Part shown: positions 42,831-54,577 of the stretch, piece after piece | Numbering within the stretch: position 1 is the stretch's first letter | Layout: every line of letters begins with the position of its first letter | Origin: Eurosta solidaginis | Lineage: Eukaryota > Arthropoda > Insecta > Diptera > Tephritidae | Direction: 5' to 3' | NCBI RefSeq assembly: GCF_040869045.1 | Contig: NC_090321.1 | Span: forward strand, 28,579,426 to 28,643,425 | Length of the DNA stretch: 64,000 nucleotides | The notes under the pieces: model-generated | The model's database searches: none | What the model was told of the DNA's origin: nothing | The model's input: the letters and a program-made list of their open reading frames with translations, nothing else | Made by a program: the position numbers and the translations under genes

Positions 42831-44470
42831 ATGGCACATAAGATGAAGGCCCCATCAAAAGCGATCAAAAGGCTGGTAGATCAAGTAGTGTGCAGAAGAC
42901 GGCTTGTTATAGGAGCGGCTGCCAATGCGCATCATAGCGTATGGGGAGGGTACGATATCAATAAAAGAGGCGAGTCCCTTCTTTGTTATATACTACAGAA
43001 TCTTATACATGTGTCTAACAGAGGAAGCGTTCCTACAGATATTGAGGCAACGTCAAATAATGTGCTTTACAGCGCATTGAGCTCTGAGCATAATATATCA
43101 AGCTATGAACAGAGGCACCTTCATAAGCCATCCTTCTCCGACCATAAAGAAGGTGAAAAAGAAGAAAACCCTTAGAAACACTAGGACGAGGAATTGGTAC
43201 AAAATCCAGATATGTATATGAAGCAGGAAGACTGGGGCAATCTAAAGAGGTTACCACCGTAAAGGAGTTTGAGGAGTGCAATAACTTCTCACCAAAGGCG
43301 CTGATAACGGAGTATAACAGAGCTTTTCCTCTGGGAAGATTCAAGGGAAAGACAAAGCCACCATGGTAGGTTAAGGAGTTGAGTGTTCTTAGAGGGCTGG
43401 TAAAGGAGATTTTTAAACTAGAAAAAAAGGCGGAAAGCGAGTGGTATTACGGCAACTCCAGAGATCTGTTGAGGATCTATAAACGTGAAATCAGCAGGTC
43501 AAAGAGAGTTTCATGGAAAATTTTCTGTGCGGACCTAGAATGCTCCGGCGAGGCTGAGCAAAGTCCTCTCTGAGAGATATACAGTCCAGAGATTGATAAA
43601 AACGGGAAACGGGGAATGGTCACTTCAGGAGATGATGGGGAAAACCTGTGTAACAACACCTACACTCTAAGAGCGCAAGAATGAGTAGCAGGATTGGTCG
43701 CAAATCTAATGGGCGATAAAAACTTTTGTTAAATTCAAATTTCCGGGCCAGATGGGATACTCCATGCTATGTTCTATATAGCGGGTGGAGTAATTGTAGA
43801 ATAAATAAATATAACTGTAAGGCGCGATAACCTCCGAAGAGATCTAAGGCCTAGTTTCTCTTCCAATTTGCGTCGTGCTCCTCTTGATTTTCCCTACAAA
43901 TTGGTCGGACAGGACTTACATGTTTTATGAGGACTCCGAAGGGCATCTGCGAGGCAGATGAGTTTCCACTGAGAGTTTTTCATGGCAGAAATACACCAGG
44001 AGTGCTTACCAAACACTGCCGGGGGGCGACCCCGCTTAGAAAAATTGTCTTCTAATTGAAAAACCTTATTTCTAAAATTTAGATGTTGCTTTGCCCGGGG
44101 TGTGAACCCAGGGCATACGGTGTGGTAGGCGGAGCATGCTACCATCACACCCGCAATCTTGGAGAACGCCTTGAGTAGTCTCTCCCTCCTTAAAACATAT
44201 TATTGGTTTCATGTTAAGCTGCAGAATGATCACGTCGCGATTTTATCTATGTGAGGCCACAAAATCTGTAAACAGAGGAAAGCCGCAGGACGGGGTATTA
44301 TCATCAACGCTGTGGACGCTGGCCATCAAACAATTGCTTAGGCGTTTCGGCAGATGGCGTTTCAAACATCATAAGTGGCGGATGTATACCAACAGTCAGA
44401 TCTCTGATGGATCAGGGCGCTTCTGGATGTGTACATGCCTGCTTATCTGGAGTAGGGTTAACCGTTAACG
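42831..44470 (+). pseudogene. R1/LOA-clade LINE: endonuclease to RT, decayed, split by a SINE
   Basis: 42881-43180 encodes an AP-endonuclease-like C-terminal half: RRRLVIGAAANAHHSVWGG, DINKRGESLLCYILQN, then IHVSNRGSVPTDIEA and KPSFSDHKEG (compare 'viGaDaNAHH..WGs.d.N.RGe.L' and 'SDHR'; the Asp of GADAN is now Ala). A linker follows (KTKPPWW, LSVLRGLVKEIFKLEKKAES). At 43735-43790 it reads FPGPDGILHAMFYIA, the RT start ('GPDGI.P'). The SINE at 43802-44151 follows, then RT block KPQDGVLSSTLWTLAIKQLL (44278-44335; compare 'TPQGGVLSPLLW'). Stops and frameshifts abound. Confidence 0.8.
43802..44151 (-). mobile_element. tRNA-derived SINE, copy 6, lacking the outermost head
   Basis: On the minus strand it reads GTGTGATGGTAGCATGCTCC, the B-box-like GGGTTCACACCCC, and the body to TTATCGCGCCTTACAGTTAT with an A/T tail (atttatttattc). 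The first ~13 bases (GGCGGCCACCGTG) are missing and no clear duplication flanks it. It sits between the RT start and palm blocks of the R1/LOA relic. Confidence 0.85.
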
Positions 44471-44479
44471 CGTAAAAAA

Positions 44480-45075
44480 ACGATCTAGTATTATTAACTA
44501 GGTAAGTTATTCTTCGTATGTCCCCAATCAGAGTTTATTAGACAAAAGCACTTTTATTTGTTTTTTTTTTTTTTTTTTGTTTATTATAATAATTATTGTT
44601 ATATTTTATTATTTTCTCATAATTTTCCAAGTCTTTCAGGTAATATAAAATCACAAAAGGATTTATATGGAACTTAAAACTACTCATATTAAAAATTCCA
44701 CGTTTTACTTACATTCTTTATGCATATTCAGTTTTGATAGTTCCATTTTTTCATTCTTCTTCAAATGATTTTTTTTTTCTTGTCATTATTATCCTTTTGC
44801 ATTATCTCCACATCTAAATTGCTCACTCGAGAATGACTGAAGAGAGGGCCAACAAAACAAATTATGGCAGCATACAAATGCATGCAACAACAAATGTGTC
44901 TTTACAAATGTATTGGTGAGTTTATGCTTACATTCAAATGCATGGCAATTTTAAATAAAATGTTTACTATAGAAATGATCTAACCTCTTTTTGATCAATA
45001 TTCAAAACCGATCCCACCAATCTCGACTTCAAATTCCCTGCTTGGAATCATCAATACTTACATACTTAATTGCTT
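44480..45075. other. No gene seen; includes an 18-base T run
   Basis: Homopolymer T at 44561-44578 and AT-rich sequence. It lies between two LINE relics. Confidence 0.4.
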
Positions 45076-45079
45076 AATT

Positions 45080-46255
45080 TTAAATGGTTTCCACTTGGTC
45101 CTTCCAACGGAGTGGCGGCCGCCCTCTACCTCTGCTCCCATTAGCAGGTTCTGATAAAAATACTTTCTTAGCCTGGGCGTCATCGTTAATTCGCATAAAA
45201 TGGCCTAGCCATAGTAGCCGAAGTGCTTCAATTCGCTGGATTACGTTGATGTCTCCATAAAGTTCGTACAGCTCATAATTAAATCTTTTCGGTACTCGCC
45301 GAATCAACCCAGGTTTGAGTAAGCATCACTTACGGCGCGAGTGTTCAGGCCGATGATATCAATGATGTCAGCAAACGCCAGCCTTTGCACCCTCTTTACA
45401 ATATTGTTCCAAAGCGATAAGGGTTATGTTGCTAGCATAATTTCCGCCAACATCAAATTAAAACAATCGCAAAACTACGTTTAGTTTCGAACGGCTCGCT
45501 GGTCCTTTTCAATTCTGACTGAGCTAATGGTGTTGGCCAACATCATTTTGTACAGCCGTATAAGTTTTGTAGGGAATACAAATCAGACATAGTAGCATAT
45601 AGACATCTTCTTTTCGTGCTGTCGAAGGCGTATTTAAAGTCGTCGAAGAGATGATGTGAATCAGTTCTTTTTCCGCGGATGTTTTCCAACTGGTTATTGC
45701 TATTCTGAGACTACTATTCTGACTTCGTCATAATCGGGTGGGGGGACATTAATTCCACCATTATCGATTGCGGGATCGGTTTCATCACCCTCGTATGGCA
45801 CATCGCTGTCTCCATTTAGGAGTGCAAAGAAGTGTTCCCTTCAGAATCTAAGTACTCTTTGGACACCGGTTACATTGTTGCTATTTTCATTGTTCCATAA
45901 ATTTGCCCCGGACTTAACACCTTCCTTCTTTCGCCGAATTTTTTAGTGAAACTTGCGGGCGTCATTCCTGTTGGCTAGCAGCTCAAGCTTCTCGCAAACA
46001 TATTTTTCTGTCTCTGCTTTTCTCTTCTTGTAAAGGCGTCTCGCCTCCCTTTTAAACTCGCGGCAGCGTTCACATGTCTTTCTTGTTGCGCTTGCTTTTA
46101 ACGTAGCCCTGTAGGCAGCATTTTTACTTTCGGCTGCAGCGGCATTCTTCATCGTACCCCGGCGGCGGTACGAAATGCGTTAGAGATATGCTCCTGCACT
46201 TCGTGGGATTGACATCTAACTTTCCTCGTCGTGTCTTTTCGTAGATATTTTGTTC
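45080..46255 (-). pseudogene. RTE-clade LINE, RT N-terminal linker and C-terminus, internally deleted
   Basis: On the minus strand 46145-45945 reads KNAAYRATLKASATRKTCER and EARRLYKKRKAETEKYVCEK, then LLANRNDARKF ('KNAAYRA ... RNDARKF' is the RTE linker). 45930-45700 reads FFALLNGDSDVP and GGINVPPPDYDEV ('HF..LLNG' block). 45300-45080 is the C-terminus: FNYELYELYGDINVIQRIEA, LRLLWLGHFMRI, GSRGRGRPPLRWKDQVETI-stop ('RLRWLGHV.RM ... RGRP..RW.DQV'). Most of the RT palm is deleted between 45650 and 45330. Same clade as the relic at 39205-40105, opposite strand. Confidence 0.82.
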
Positions 46256-46259
46256 GGTC

Positions 46260-47225
46260 TTCAAATATATAAAAAAAAAATTCTTATAACTGCAATTATA
46301 ATGATTATAAAGTAACTCGTGGCTTCCGATATACCACTGGATTTTTTTTTCCTTTATATGATTATTTCTTTATCTAATTAACTTATCTGTGGATACATCA
46401 TTTTCAAATTTTAAATCCTCTGTGTAAATCCGAAAGATTGCAGTTTAAGCTAAGACTACAAAACCAAAAAAATAAAAATCAAAATTTCAAAAGTGACTTA
46501 TATCATTTTCAAGCGCAAGCAAGTCGTATATTTATTTAATCGTTGGTTCATTTCAAGCATTACTTACACGCTTCAAGTGCCAGTATAATGATCTCTGTTT
46601 GGACTTGGATTGCTGTTTTCATTCATCTGTGCAGTCATACATTTATCCGTTTATTCACATATTACTCATAATTCTATCTGGTGCACTTCAATATTCTAGT
46701 ATTGTGTTTTTATTTTAATTTTATTTTTAACTTATTCCTTTCTTTATACTTTAATTCCATATATCCGTTGACAAACGGTCATTGTTGTTAGTTTTGTATG
46801 ACAACAAGCACGTAAATCTGTTAGCACTAGTATATGAGCGTGATGACAAACCCAGCAGTGGATGATTTTTAGTTTGTTCCCTAGAAACTTTCAGCTTTGA
46901 AAGTAGTTTACAGGAAATAAGACCGAAATAATGGAGAATCTACAAACTTTGCTTTTTAGTCAAGCCAAGTCTGAATTTAGAAAGATTTTTGTTTTGATAA
47001 GATGAACCATATGGAGTCCCCTAGTATGGAGGTACGTTTAAGATGAGTTTTTTTAAGGAGCACCATGGGAAGAGGTGTTTCTTACAATCGGTATTTAGGG
47101 TCAGGTTAAATTCTTGCACTGCGATAGCAATAACTGGCAAGGGTATTGAGGGAAGTTAACGTTACCTTTACTTTGTAGATTTCTTATCGGTAACAACCTA
47201 AGATATTGTTATCTGTATTTAGCAT
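46260..47225. other. No gene seen
   Basis: AT-rich sequence with no recognised domain or repeat. Confidence 0.4.
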
Positions 47226-47229
47226 GTTA

Positions 47230-48290
47230 GCGCCGAGTCGTTAGCTTATTATTGGTGTCTTATCGGCTTTTTATCGACGTGTTACGGATTTTTTATCGAC
47301 TTCTTATAGATGTTTAGCGGTATTTGTACCTAACGATGTGACGCCGATAACAAACTATAAAAAATGTAAAATATTCCCATGGGATATCGGTGACTTTTTA
47401 ATAACAAATCGATAAAAGAGTGATAACTTATTGCTAGCATATCGAAGATTTTCCGAATACAAATCGATAACTTTTTATAAATATATCGATAACTTTTTAA
47501 TAACAAATCGATAAAAGAGTGATAACTTATTGATATCAGATCGATGATTTTCCGAAAAATATCGCAATTTTTTTTAAATAAATCGAAAACTTATCGATAG
47601 CTAATCGATATCATCAACAAATCGGTAGTACGATAGAACACAAGAAAGAATGCAAATCGATAACTTAAAAAAATACATAACTTATCGATATATTCTTGGA
47701 AACTTGATAAAAAGTCGATTTGTTATCAATAAGAAATCGCTAACATTTTGATAGCAAATCGATAACTTCTCGAAAAATAGGCGTTAATTTTTCCATGATA
47801 AATTGATAGATTTTCGCTTTTTAAAAATGGATAAGCTTTGTTATCGATAGCAAATTAAAAAATAAAACTTCAGTAGCAAATCATTATCTGGTCTATTTTC
47901 GCTTATTAGTTACGCATTACAAACCGATTACTTTTTAAAAATAAAACTATAACTTATCGATAGAAAATCGATATCATCTTGGTAACTTGATAAAAAAAAT
48001 CTATTATTTTTCAATAACAAATCGTTAGATTTTTGATAGTAAATCGGTAACTTCTAAAAAAGTAATCCTGACTTTTTCATGACAGATATATTTTGTTATC
48101 GATAGCAAATTAGAAAATAAAACTTCGATAGCAAATCGATACCTCACCTATATTTCTTTGAAAAAGCTTGTATTAAAAAAACCGATAATACTTTGATAAT
48201 AAATGTGCAACACGCCCATAATCCGGCAGTAAAAAACGATAACTAATCGATAACAAAACGTTAACACTTCAATAACAACTTGATAACACG
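47230..48290. repeat. ATCGATA-rich degenerate array, about 1.1 kb
   Basis: Dozens of copies of aaatcgataac, tatcgat and cgataactt occur, typically 15-30 bp apart. Larger near-duplicates include taacaaatcgataaaagagt at 47403 and 47501 and gataacttattgataNNa-type blocks. The motif is itself palindromic (ATCGAT), so both strands look alike. The related short tract is at 16215-16640. Confidence 0.7.
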
Positions 48291-48299
48291 TCACCCGTC

Positions 48300-49080
48300 A
48301 TTCTAATCCTTTTTTTTTCTTTTGTGGTTTCCTCTCCTTTCTTTTCTCTTCCTTTCTTGCTTTGCATAGTCTTGCCTTGCCCGGCCTTACTGATAGTAGC
48401 ATGCTTCTACGCAACTCACTTATGCAACTCAACCTACACTAATCGCATTTCATGTAGGGATAGCGGACATACCTACAGCTGTATATATGGGTATAGATCA
48501 TTATTGTCAAGCAGCCATCAAGCACGGCTATTTTCATTTGACAATTATGCATCCTTTGTATTCAGTTTTTTCTGACATTTCGTTTTGTCTTCAAAAGTTT
48601 TAACACACCACTTTAGTGATGGGTAATATCGTAAATTTTCTTACGTTGAAGCCAATGAGTCAAAGGTGACACTGTAACGTTTGCTTACAATCAATCTTAC
48701 TGAACTTAGTTAGAAGAAAGCCGAGCCCAGTGTCGAAGTATTTCTGGCTCGGAGCGAAGCGGAGACATCAGGGAATTCACCATGGTAATACAAAGAACCA
48801 AAATAAGTGTCCAGAAAGAGTCGTTCCTTAACTGCACAGCTGCAACCCAATATAATCTAGCCTAGTACTGAACTCATTGGGATTATTGGCGTTGACGTGC
48901 ATCAATGTAACCGAGTCCATATTCTGTATAAACGAAAAGGCGCAACACTGTGTTAAACAGCACTTTTCCACTCATATTGGCAGATATGAATCCCCTTTTA
49001 TCGCAACCTTTGCTCCAAAATTTGTGTAGTGATTGGTCTTCTTGAGTATGAAATAATTTAAAAAAAAATCTAATTATAAC
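48300..49080. other. No gene supported
   Basis: An 83-codon frame (48324-48575) begins in a pyrimidine-rich stretch and shows no domain. No repeat homology was noticed. Confidence 0.4.
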
Positions 49081-50698
49081 AAGTAAGGAAGGCTAAGTTC
49101 GGGTGTAACCGAACATTATATACTCAGCTGAGAGCTTTGGAGACAAAATAAGAGAAAATAAGGGAAAATCACCATTTAGCAAAATGAACCTAGGGTAACC
49201 CTGGATTGTATGACATGGGTATCAAATGAAAGGTATTAAAGAGATTTTAAAAGGGAGTGGGCCATAGTTCTATAGGTGGACGCCATTTCGGGATATCGCC
49301 ATAAAGTTGGACCAGGGGTGACTCTAGAATGTGTTTATACGATATGGGTATCAAATGAAAGGTGGGGATGAGTATTTTAAAAGGGAGTGATCCTTAGTTC
49401 TATGGCTTGTCGCCTTTTCGAGATATCGCCATAATGGGTGGACCAGGGGTGACTCGAGAATGTGTTTTTACGATATGGGTATCAAATTAAAGATATTAAT
49501 GAGGGGTTTTAAAAGGGACTGCCCCTTAGTTGTATATGTGAATGCGTGTTCGAGATATCGATCAAAATGTGGACCAGGGTGACCCAGAACATCATCAGTC
49601 GGTTAGCGCTAATTTATTTATATACTAGCAGAGTACCCGACGTCGTTCGGGTATAAATAAAAGCAGTAATATATAGACTAATATATTAGACTAATACCAA
49701 CCCCCATTTGTATGGGAGATGCCACGCCCCGTTTTCGCTATCCCCAATTTTTCCCGAGGGGTAGGGATTAGTCTTGTATACCTCCTCACCTAATTTCAGT
49801 TGTCTAGCTTTAATACTTTCAGATATAGAGACAACGAAAAATTCCAGTTGTATGGGAGGTGCCACGCCTCCTTTTTCGTAATACCCATTTTTTCTGGAGG
49901 GGTTAGCGATTGGTCTCATATAACCAATCACCTAATTTCAGTCGTCTAGCCTTAATACTTTCAGATATATTGACTACTAAAAATTCCAGTTGTATGGGAG
50001 GTGGCACGCCCCCTTGTCGAAAACATTTTTTATATAGCCTACCATAGACTGAAGCACCCAGGGTATGTAATGGCAAAATTTCGTTCGATTCCATTCTGCG
50101 GTTTAGGCTGCAAGTCCAAACAGACATACTTTCACATATATATAGTAGATGTAATACCACGAACAGTATTCCTGCCAAGATTCCAAGGGTTTTTGATTTC
50201 GCCCTGTAGAACTTTTTTCATTTTCTTCTACTTAATTTGGTAGGTGTCACACCCATTTTACAAAGATTTTTCTAAGGTTATATTATGCGTCAATAAACCA
50301 ATCCAATTACCATGTTTCATCCCTTTTTTCGTATTTGGTATAGAATTATGGCATGTTTTTCATTTTTCGCAATTTTCGATATCGAAAAAGTGGGCGTGGT
50401 CATAGTCGGATTTCGGCCATTTTTTATACCAATGAGTTCAGATAAGTACGTGAACTAAGTTTAGTAAAGATATATTGGTTTTTGCTCAAGTTATCGTGTT
50501 AACGGCCAAGCGGCCGATTTCGCCCCTTTTCACAGAGAACAGTTAACGTTATAGTATCTATGCCTCTACCAAATTTCACAAGGATTGGTAAATTTTTGTT
50601 CGGCTTATGGCATTAAAAGTATTCTAGACAAATTAAATGAAAAAGGGCGGAGCCACGCCCATTTTGAAATTTTCTGCTCTGCTCAGCTGAGTATAAAA
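49081..50698 (+). mobile_element. Helentron-like element, family B (H5), with nested insertion
   Basis: 5' end aagtaaggaaggctaagttc then gggtgtaaccgaacattata and ATACTCAGCTGAGAGC. 3' end tgctctgctcagctgagtat then aaaa. About three minisatellite units (atatcgccataaagttggac near 49293, 49427 and a variant at 49556) are followed by the shared block cctgccaagattccaagggt, cgatatcgaaaaagtgggcg and acaaggattggtaaattttt. Compared with H6, the region from the end of the second 'gggcggagccacgcccattt' block to the final CTCAGCTGAG has been deleted. Another repeat is inserted at about 49622-50143. Confidence 0.72.
49622..50143 (+). repeat. Short interspersed repeat inserted in H5 (ACTAGCAGAGTACCCG family)
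   Basis: H6 reads ttatttataaatgtaatacc without interruption, whereas H5 splits at ttatttatat/gtaataccacgaac. The intervening 520 bp begins actagcagagtacccgacgt then cgttcgggtataaataaaag. It contains internal repeats of attccagttgtatgggaggt (49838 and 49984) and cacctaatttcagttgtcta, and ends aaacagacatactttcacat then atatatagtaga. The start and 'atatatatag' end resemble common insect short retroposons with RTE-like tails; classification is tentative. Confidence 0.6.
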
Positions 50699-50699
50699 A

Positions 50700-51640
50700 C
50701 AGTAAGAGACCAATCTCTGCAGTAAAATTTTTAAATAGATAATTTATCTTCTTCATTATTCGAAGGGATTTTCTGTTCTCAATCTCAGTTCGCCTGTTCA
50801 GCTTTCAACAATTTTGTATGCATTTAAAGAACACACAATCACAGCTATCACAATTTTGTCATCTTTACGCATGATATGACATATTCACTGATCTGCTGCC
50901 AAATTAAGCGAATTTTATGTTGTGAAATCTTTACGGTCGTTTGCGCCTGCGCAGTGACAAAATGATGCGTCGCATTTGTGAACATTCGTAACGGCTGATT
51001 TGAGTTTATAAGATGGTGCTGTTTAAATAAAAGTACCCTAAAATAACTTAAAACACTACACAAACAAACATACCCTAAATTTGTTTTGTTTCTTTGTGTT
51101 AAAACAACCCAATACATATTATCTTTTCCTATCCATCTTTACATGATCATAAGCAAAGCGTTTGTGCTCATTATCTGCGCACCAACTGAATTGTATGTAT
51201 GTATGTGTGTAGTGACCGAATTTAAATGCTCCCCGCTTTCTATATATATATATATGTACATATATTATTTTCACAAAAGTGTCGCATACGGAAGCAGATG
51301 TTCTGCTTTTTCATACCTACTTTGCTTTCCGTTCAGTAGTGGAGTTCGAGTCTCGCTTCTTTTAATATCAAGCATCTCCAATTGCCATTTAGTTGATCAG
51401 TCAACGCCTTTGATTGCTTCCACATGGCTTTGGTGCTGTTTCTTTTGCTTCCCTTGAGTAAGATGAATATTTACTTAGCTGATAAATGTGTTGGCGTTTG
51501 TGCCGCATTTTGTTGCATGAAAAATTAATTAGTGCATGGCGTTGCTTGAAATTGCGGTCCTTGAACTATTTTTAAATTTTGTAATGAAAAACGGATTTGA
51601 TTAAGGGATTAGAGATATTTTTATATATGTACAAGTTTCG
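50700..51640. other. No gene supported; possibly host DNA
   Basis: A 123-codon frame at 51086-51457 lacks any recognisable domain and includes a TA microsatellite (51243-51256). Otherwise unique-looking. Confidence 0.4.
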
Positions 51641-53080
51641 GTACCCCCTGCGGGTTAGCGGCCAAGAATATGCCCGCGGTAGGCATACCGATTGTAAAAG
51701 GCGATCATAATACCATGACTAACCAATCCATGAGTATCTCGAAAGTGAGCAGAGTGGACGCTGTGTACCACCTGCGGGACCCTAAGCATGGTCTTTAAAA
51801 ACTGTACCGCGGGGAGCAGTAAAAGCCAATTGCGACCTGATACATTGCATCGCATGATGCTTGTATTCAGGTCTCACCTCATATCCATGGGTTCGGCCTC
51901 CTTGTGGGAAAATAACGGGGGCTGTGATTTCAGCCCTAAGAGTTCACTTATAGACTAGCTTTGAGGAGACAATCAAGTTTTCCCTTGGGAGTGCAACCCA
52001 TGGGAATTCGGTCTCTTGCTTGTCTCGATAAACCTAATTCATTGAAAACTGACCCTGAGGGGCAGACGATAGTGTTGGTCACATCCAAAAATTGTGACAA
52101 TCGGAGAAACACGGAGCGTAAATAGTGTAACGGATGACTGTTGTCAGCTAAAACCAATCGAATATTGTATTAGTGGGCCAGTATTCATCTTGTCATTTGA
52201 GATGTTTGAAGCTGCCTTAGGCTACGTTATGAAAGGATGCCTGAAAGACAGGATTTGACGCAAGATGTTGAGTAATCGGCTGAGTATTTCGGATGGCAGC
52301 AGTGGGCGAACTGCTTTGCGAAGATATTGTTGAGGCAGGTGCGCATTGCAAACAGGTCTATGAGAAGAAATAAATAATACTTTAATCAGATATTGAGATA
52401 ACAAAATCAGTGAAAGAATGATATTGAGAAAAGCTCGGAACTCGCGGTGCGGTTGCCGAGCAACCGAGTGCCATCAACCCGAAATCGAATGGCGGGGTAC
52501 AGATAGTCCTCCCCGTCCTCAAGAAGGCTAGTTGACTTGAACACCCAATTCAGCCCATTGGTACCACCTTTGTTGGGCCGGTGATCCACGGATATTGATC
52601 AGTGTTTAAGTACACCCTGGGGTTGGGTCTTCCAAGACAGGTACCCACGTAACATATACACTCGCATACAAGTTTGGGCACAACATGCTTACACCAGAGA
52701 AAAATCAGTCTATACTGCATTGCATAGGGTGGCTATGAATACAGTGAAAGCCACGGACATTGCCGGGGCTTTCAGCAATGTCTCGAAACGAGAAACCATA
52801 GACTGTATCAATTCAATTGAGGTACATCCGGCCTTAACAAAAGGATTGCCGTATGGTCGGATATTATCACTAACGCTGCGGACTCTGTTCATCAAACAAT
52901 TGTTAAGGCGGTGCGCAAGAGAACCAGTCAAAGTCACAGCGAATGCAGGTATCATCAGCGGCAGATATCTGACAATTATAACCTCTCTTTCAAGTGAAAA
53001 ATTACGTTTAACTCTTCCTGAGGTGTGCTGCTTGCTGCGCTGGAGTGATAGTCTTTACAACTTCCCAACCCTTTATTGAT
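51640..53080 (+). pseudogene. R1/LOA-clade LINE: 5' UTR-like leader and RT palm fragment, decayed
   Basis: 51640-51720 has cccctgcgggttagcggcca and ggcataccgattgtaaaagg, resembling the leader that precedes R1/LOA-type and family R repeats. 52680-53000 gives QHAYTREKSVYTALHRVAMN then TDIAGAFSNVSKRETI ('FLDIEGAFNNV' block), and after a deletion KGLPYGRILSLTLRTLFIKQ with LLRRC ('GTPQGGVLSPLLW' block) and ISGRYLTIITSL. The same family as 42831-44470 (both have '..LLRRF/C'). The YADD block is lost. Confidence 0.65.
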
Positions 53081-53089
53081 TGGTAACGT

Positions 53090-54575
53090 TTTTATATTTA
53101 TAAGATCCAGACTAGAGGAAAGTAATTGATTAGATATGTTTCGCTCTGTATAAAATCTTCTATTCTTGCAGAACGTGTTCATGTTTATCGTGGTTCATTT
53201 CCACCGCAGTAATCACAGTAACTTCGGTCTCTGTTAGAAAGGTTAGCCACAGTCGAGAGCACTGTTGAGCTTTAACCTTAAATGAATAATCTAGAGCTAC
53301 CTCTCCTCCCTCTTGCATTATAATTATTTCCCCTCAGAGAAGAAGGCTAAATAACTTAATTCCCGCATGTATGGTACGTACGTATATATGTTGCAATTTC
53401 TGCAACTTTTTTTCAATTTAACAATTTTTCCATTCTTCCAATTTTAACACGCCGAAGAGTGCCAAAGCATCGCATAACACAAAAGCATCGAAATTATTAA
53501 TTACACCACTTAATAGGACAATGCGTTGTTGAGCCGCCAGACACATCAGTGCATTTCGCTCCATGTGAGTGTACAGCACGATTTTTAGATGCCACCAATT
53601 GTGGCATGCTAGCATTGCTGGAGGTTAATGCATACAAACAAATGTACTAAAGTATAAATGTATATGAAATCATTTGTAGATCATCACTCAACATTTGAGC
53701 ACTCAGTCGAGAGAAGCTTTTGTGTGTGCAATGACAGCAACAACAGCAACACATGTATAAACCCAAAGAACAACAACTATCAATGTGCAAATAAAACACA
53801 AAATAACAAAATCAGCTGCATATTGCATTATTGTACTGTATGTTGTTGCATAAACCTATATATATGTGTGTGCATAGTGTTAGTCATCAAAGTGGATGCA
53901 ACAATTGGCAGTGGCAACAACGCATGTTATGTCTGACATTACAACAAATGCAAATATGTATTATGCAAACTTATCTATGTATGCATGTGTGTACTTATTT
54001 GTATTTCTTTGCCCATTATTTATAAGTGCAGCTGACAAACTGACTGACTGACTGACTGACTTTTTATACTGCATTGTGCTTTAGGTTTTTTGTTGTTCTT
54101 TTTTTCTTGTTTTTTTTCCATTTGCATGAATGCCTTTCGTCTATTGTTGTTGTTTATTTGATAAACAACATGTCACTTTTGTAGACATAAACCATAATCT
54201 ACAAAGTACGTACACGCATATACACTTGTTCATCATTTGTAAATGAACGCACAGTCGCTATCAGCCAAAATAGCGGGGTTTATCTTTTATCCAAAAATTT
54301 TTAAACTTCTTTTTATTTAATTTTCGTTGCTTTTTTTCAAATGCGTTGCCAGGCTAGAACTCAAAAAACGAACAGCGAAAATTAAAGAAAAATGCAATTT
54401 TTTTCAAAATTATAATATTCTGATGAAATAAGAAGCTTTGTCTACCTTTTTTCAGCTCCGTAAAATTTGTTGAAATTTTGTAAACAAGAAAAAAAAGTGG
54501 CACAGATAATCAAAATTTGTTCAAAAATAATATTTAAGGAAGTCTATTCAATTAGAAAATTACAAATTAAATAAA
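53090..54575. other. No gene supported; a TGAC microsatellite at about 54038-54060
   Basis: Contains (ctga)n at 54038-54060 and CAA/TTG-rich stretches near 53740-53800. Frames up to 92 codons are low-complexity. Possibly host intergenic DNA. Confidence 0.4.
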
Positions 54576-54577
54576 AC

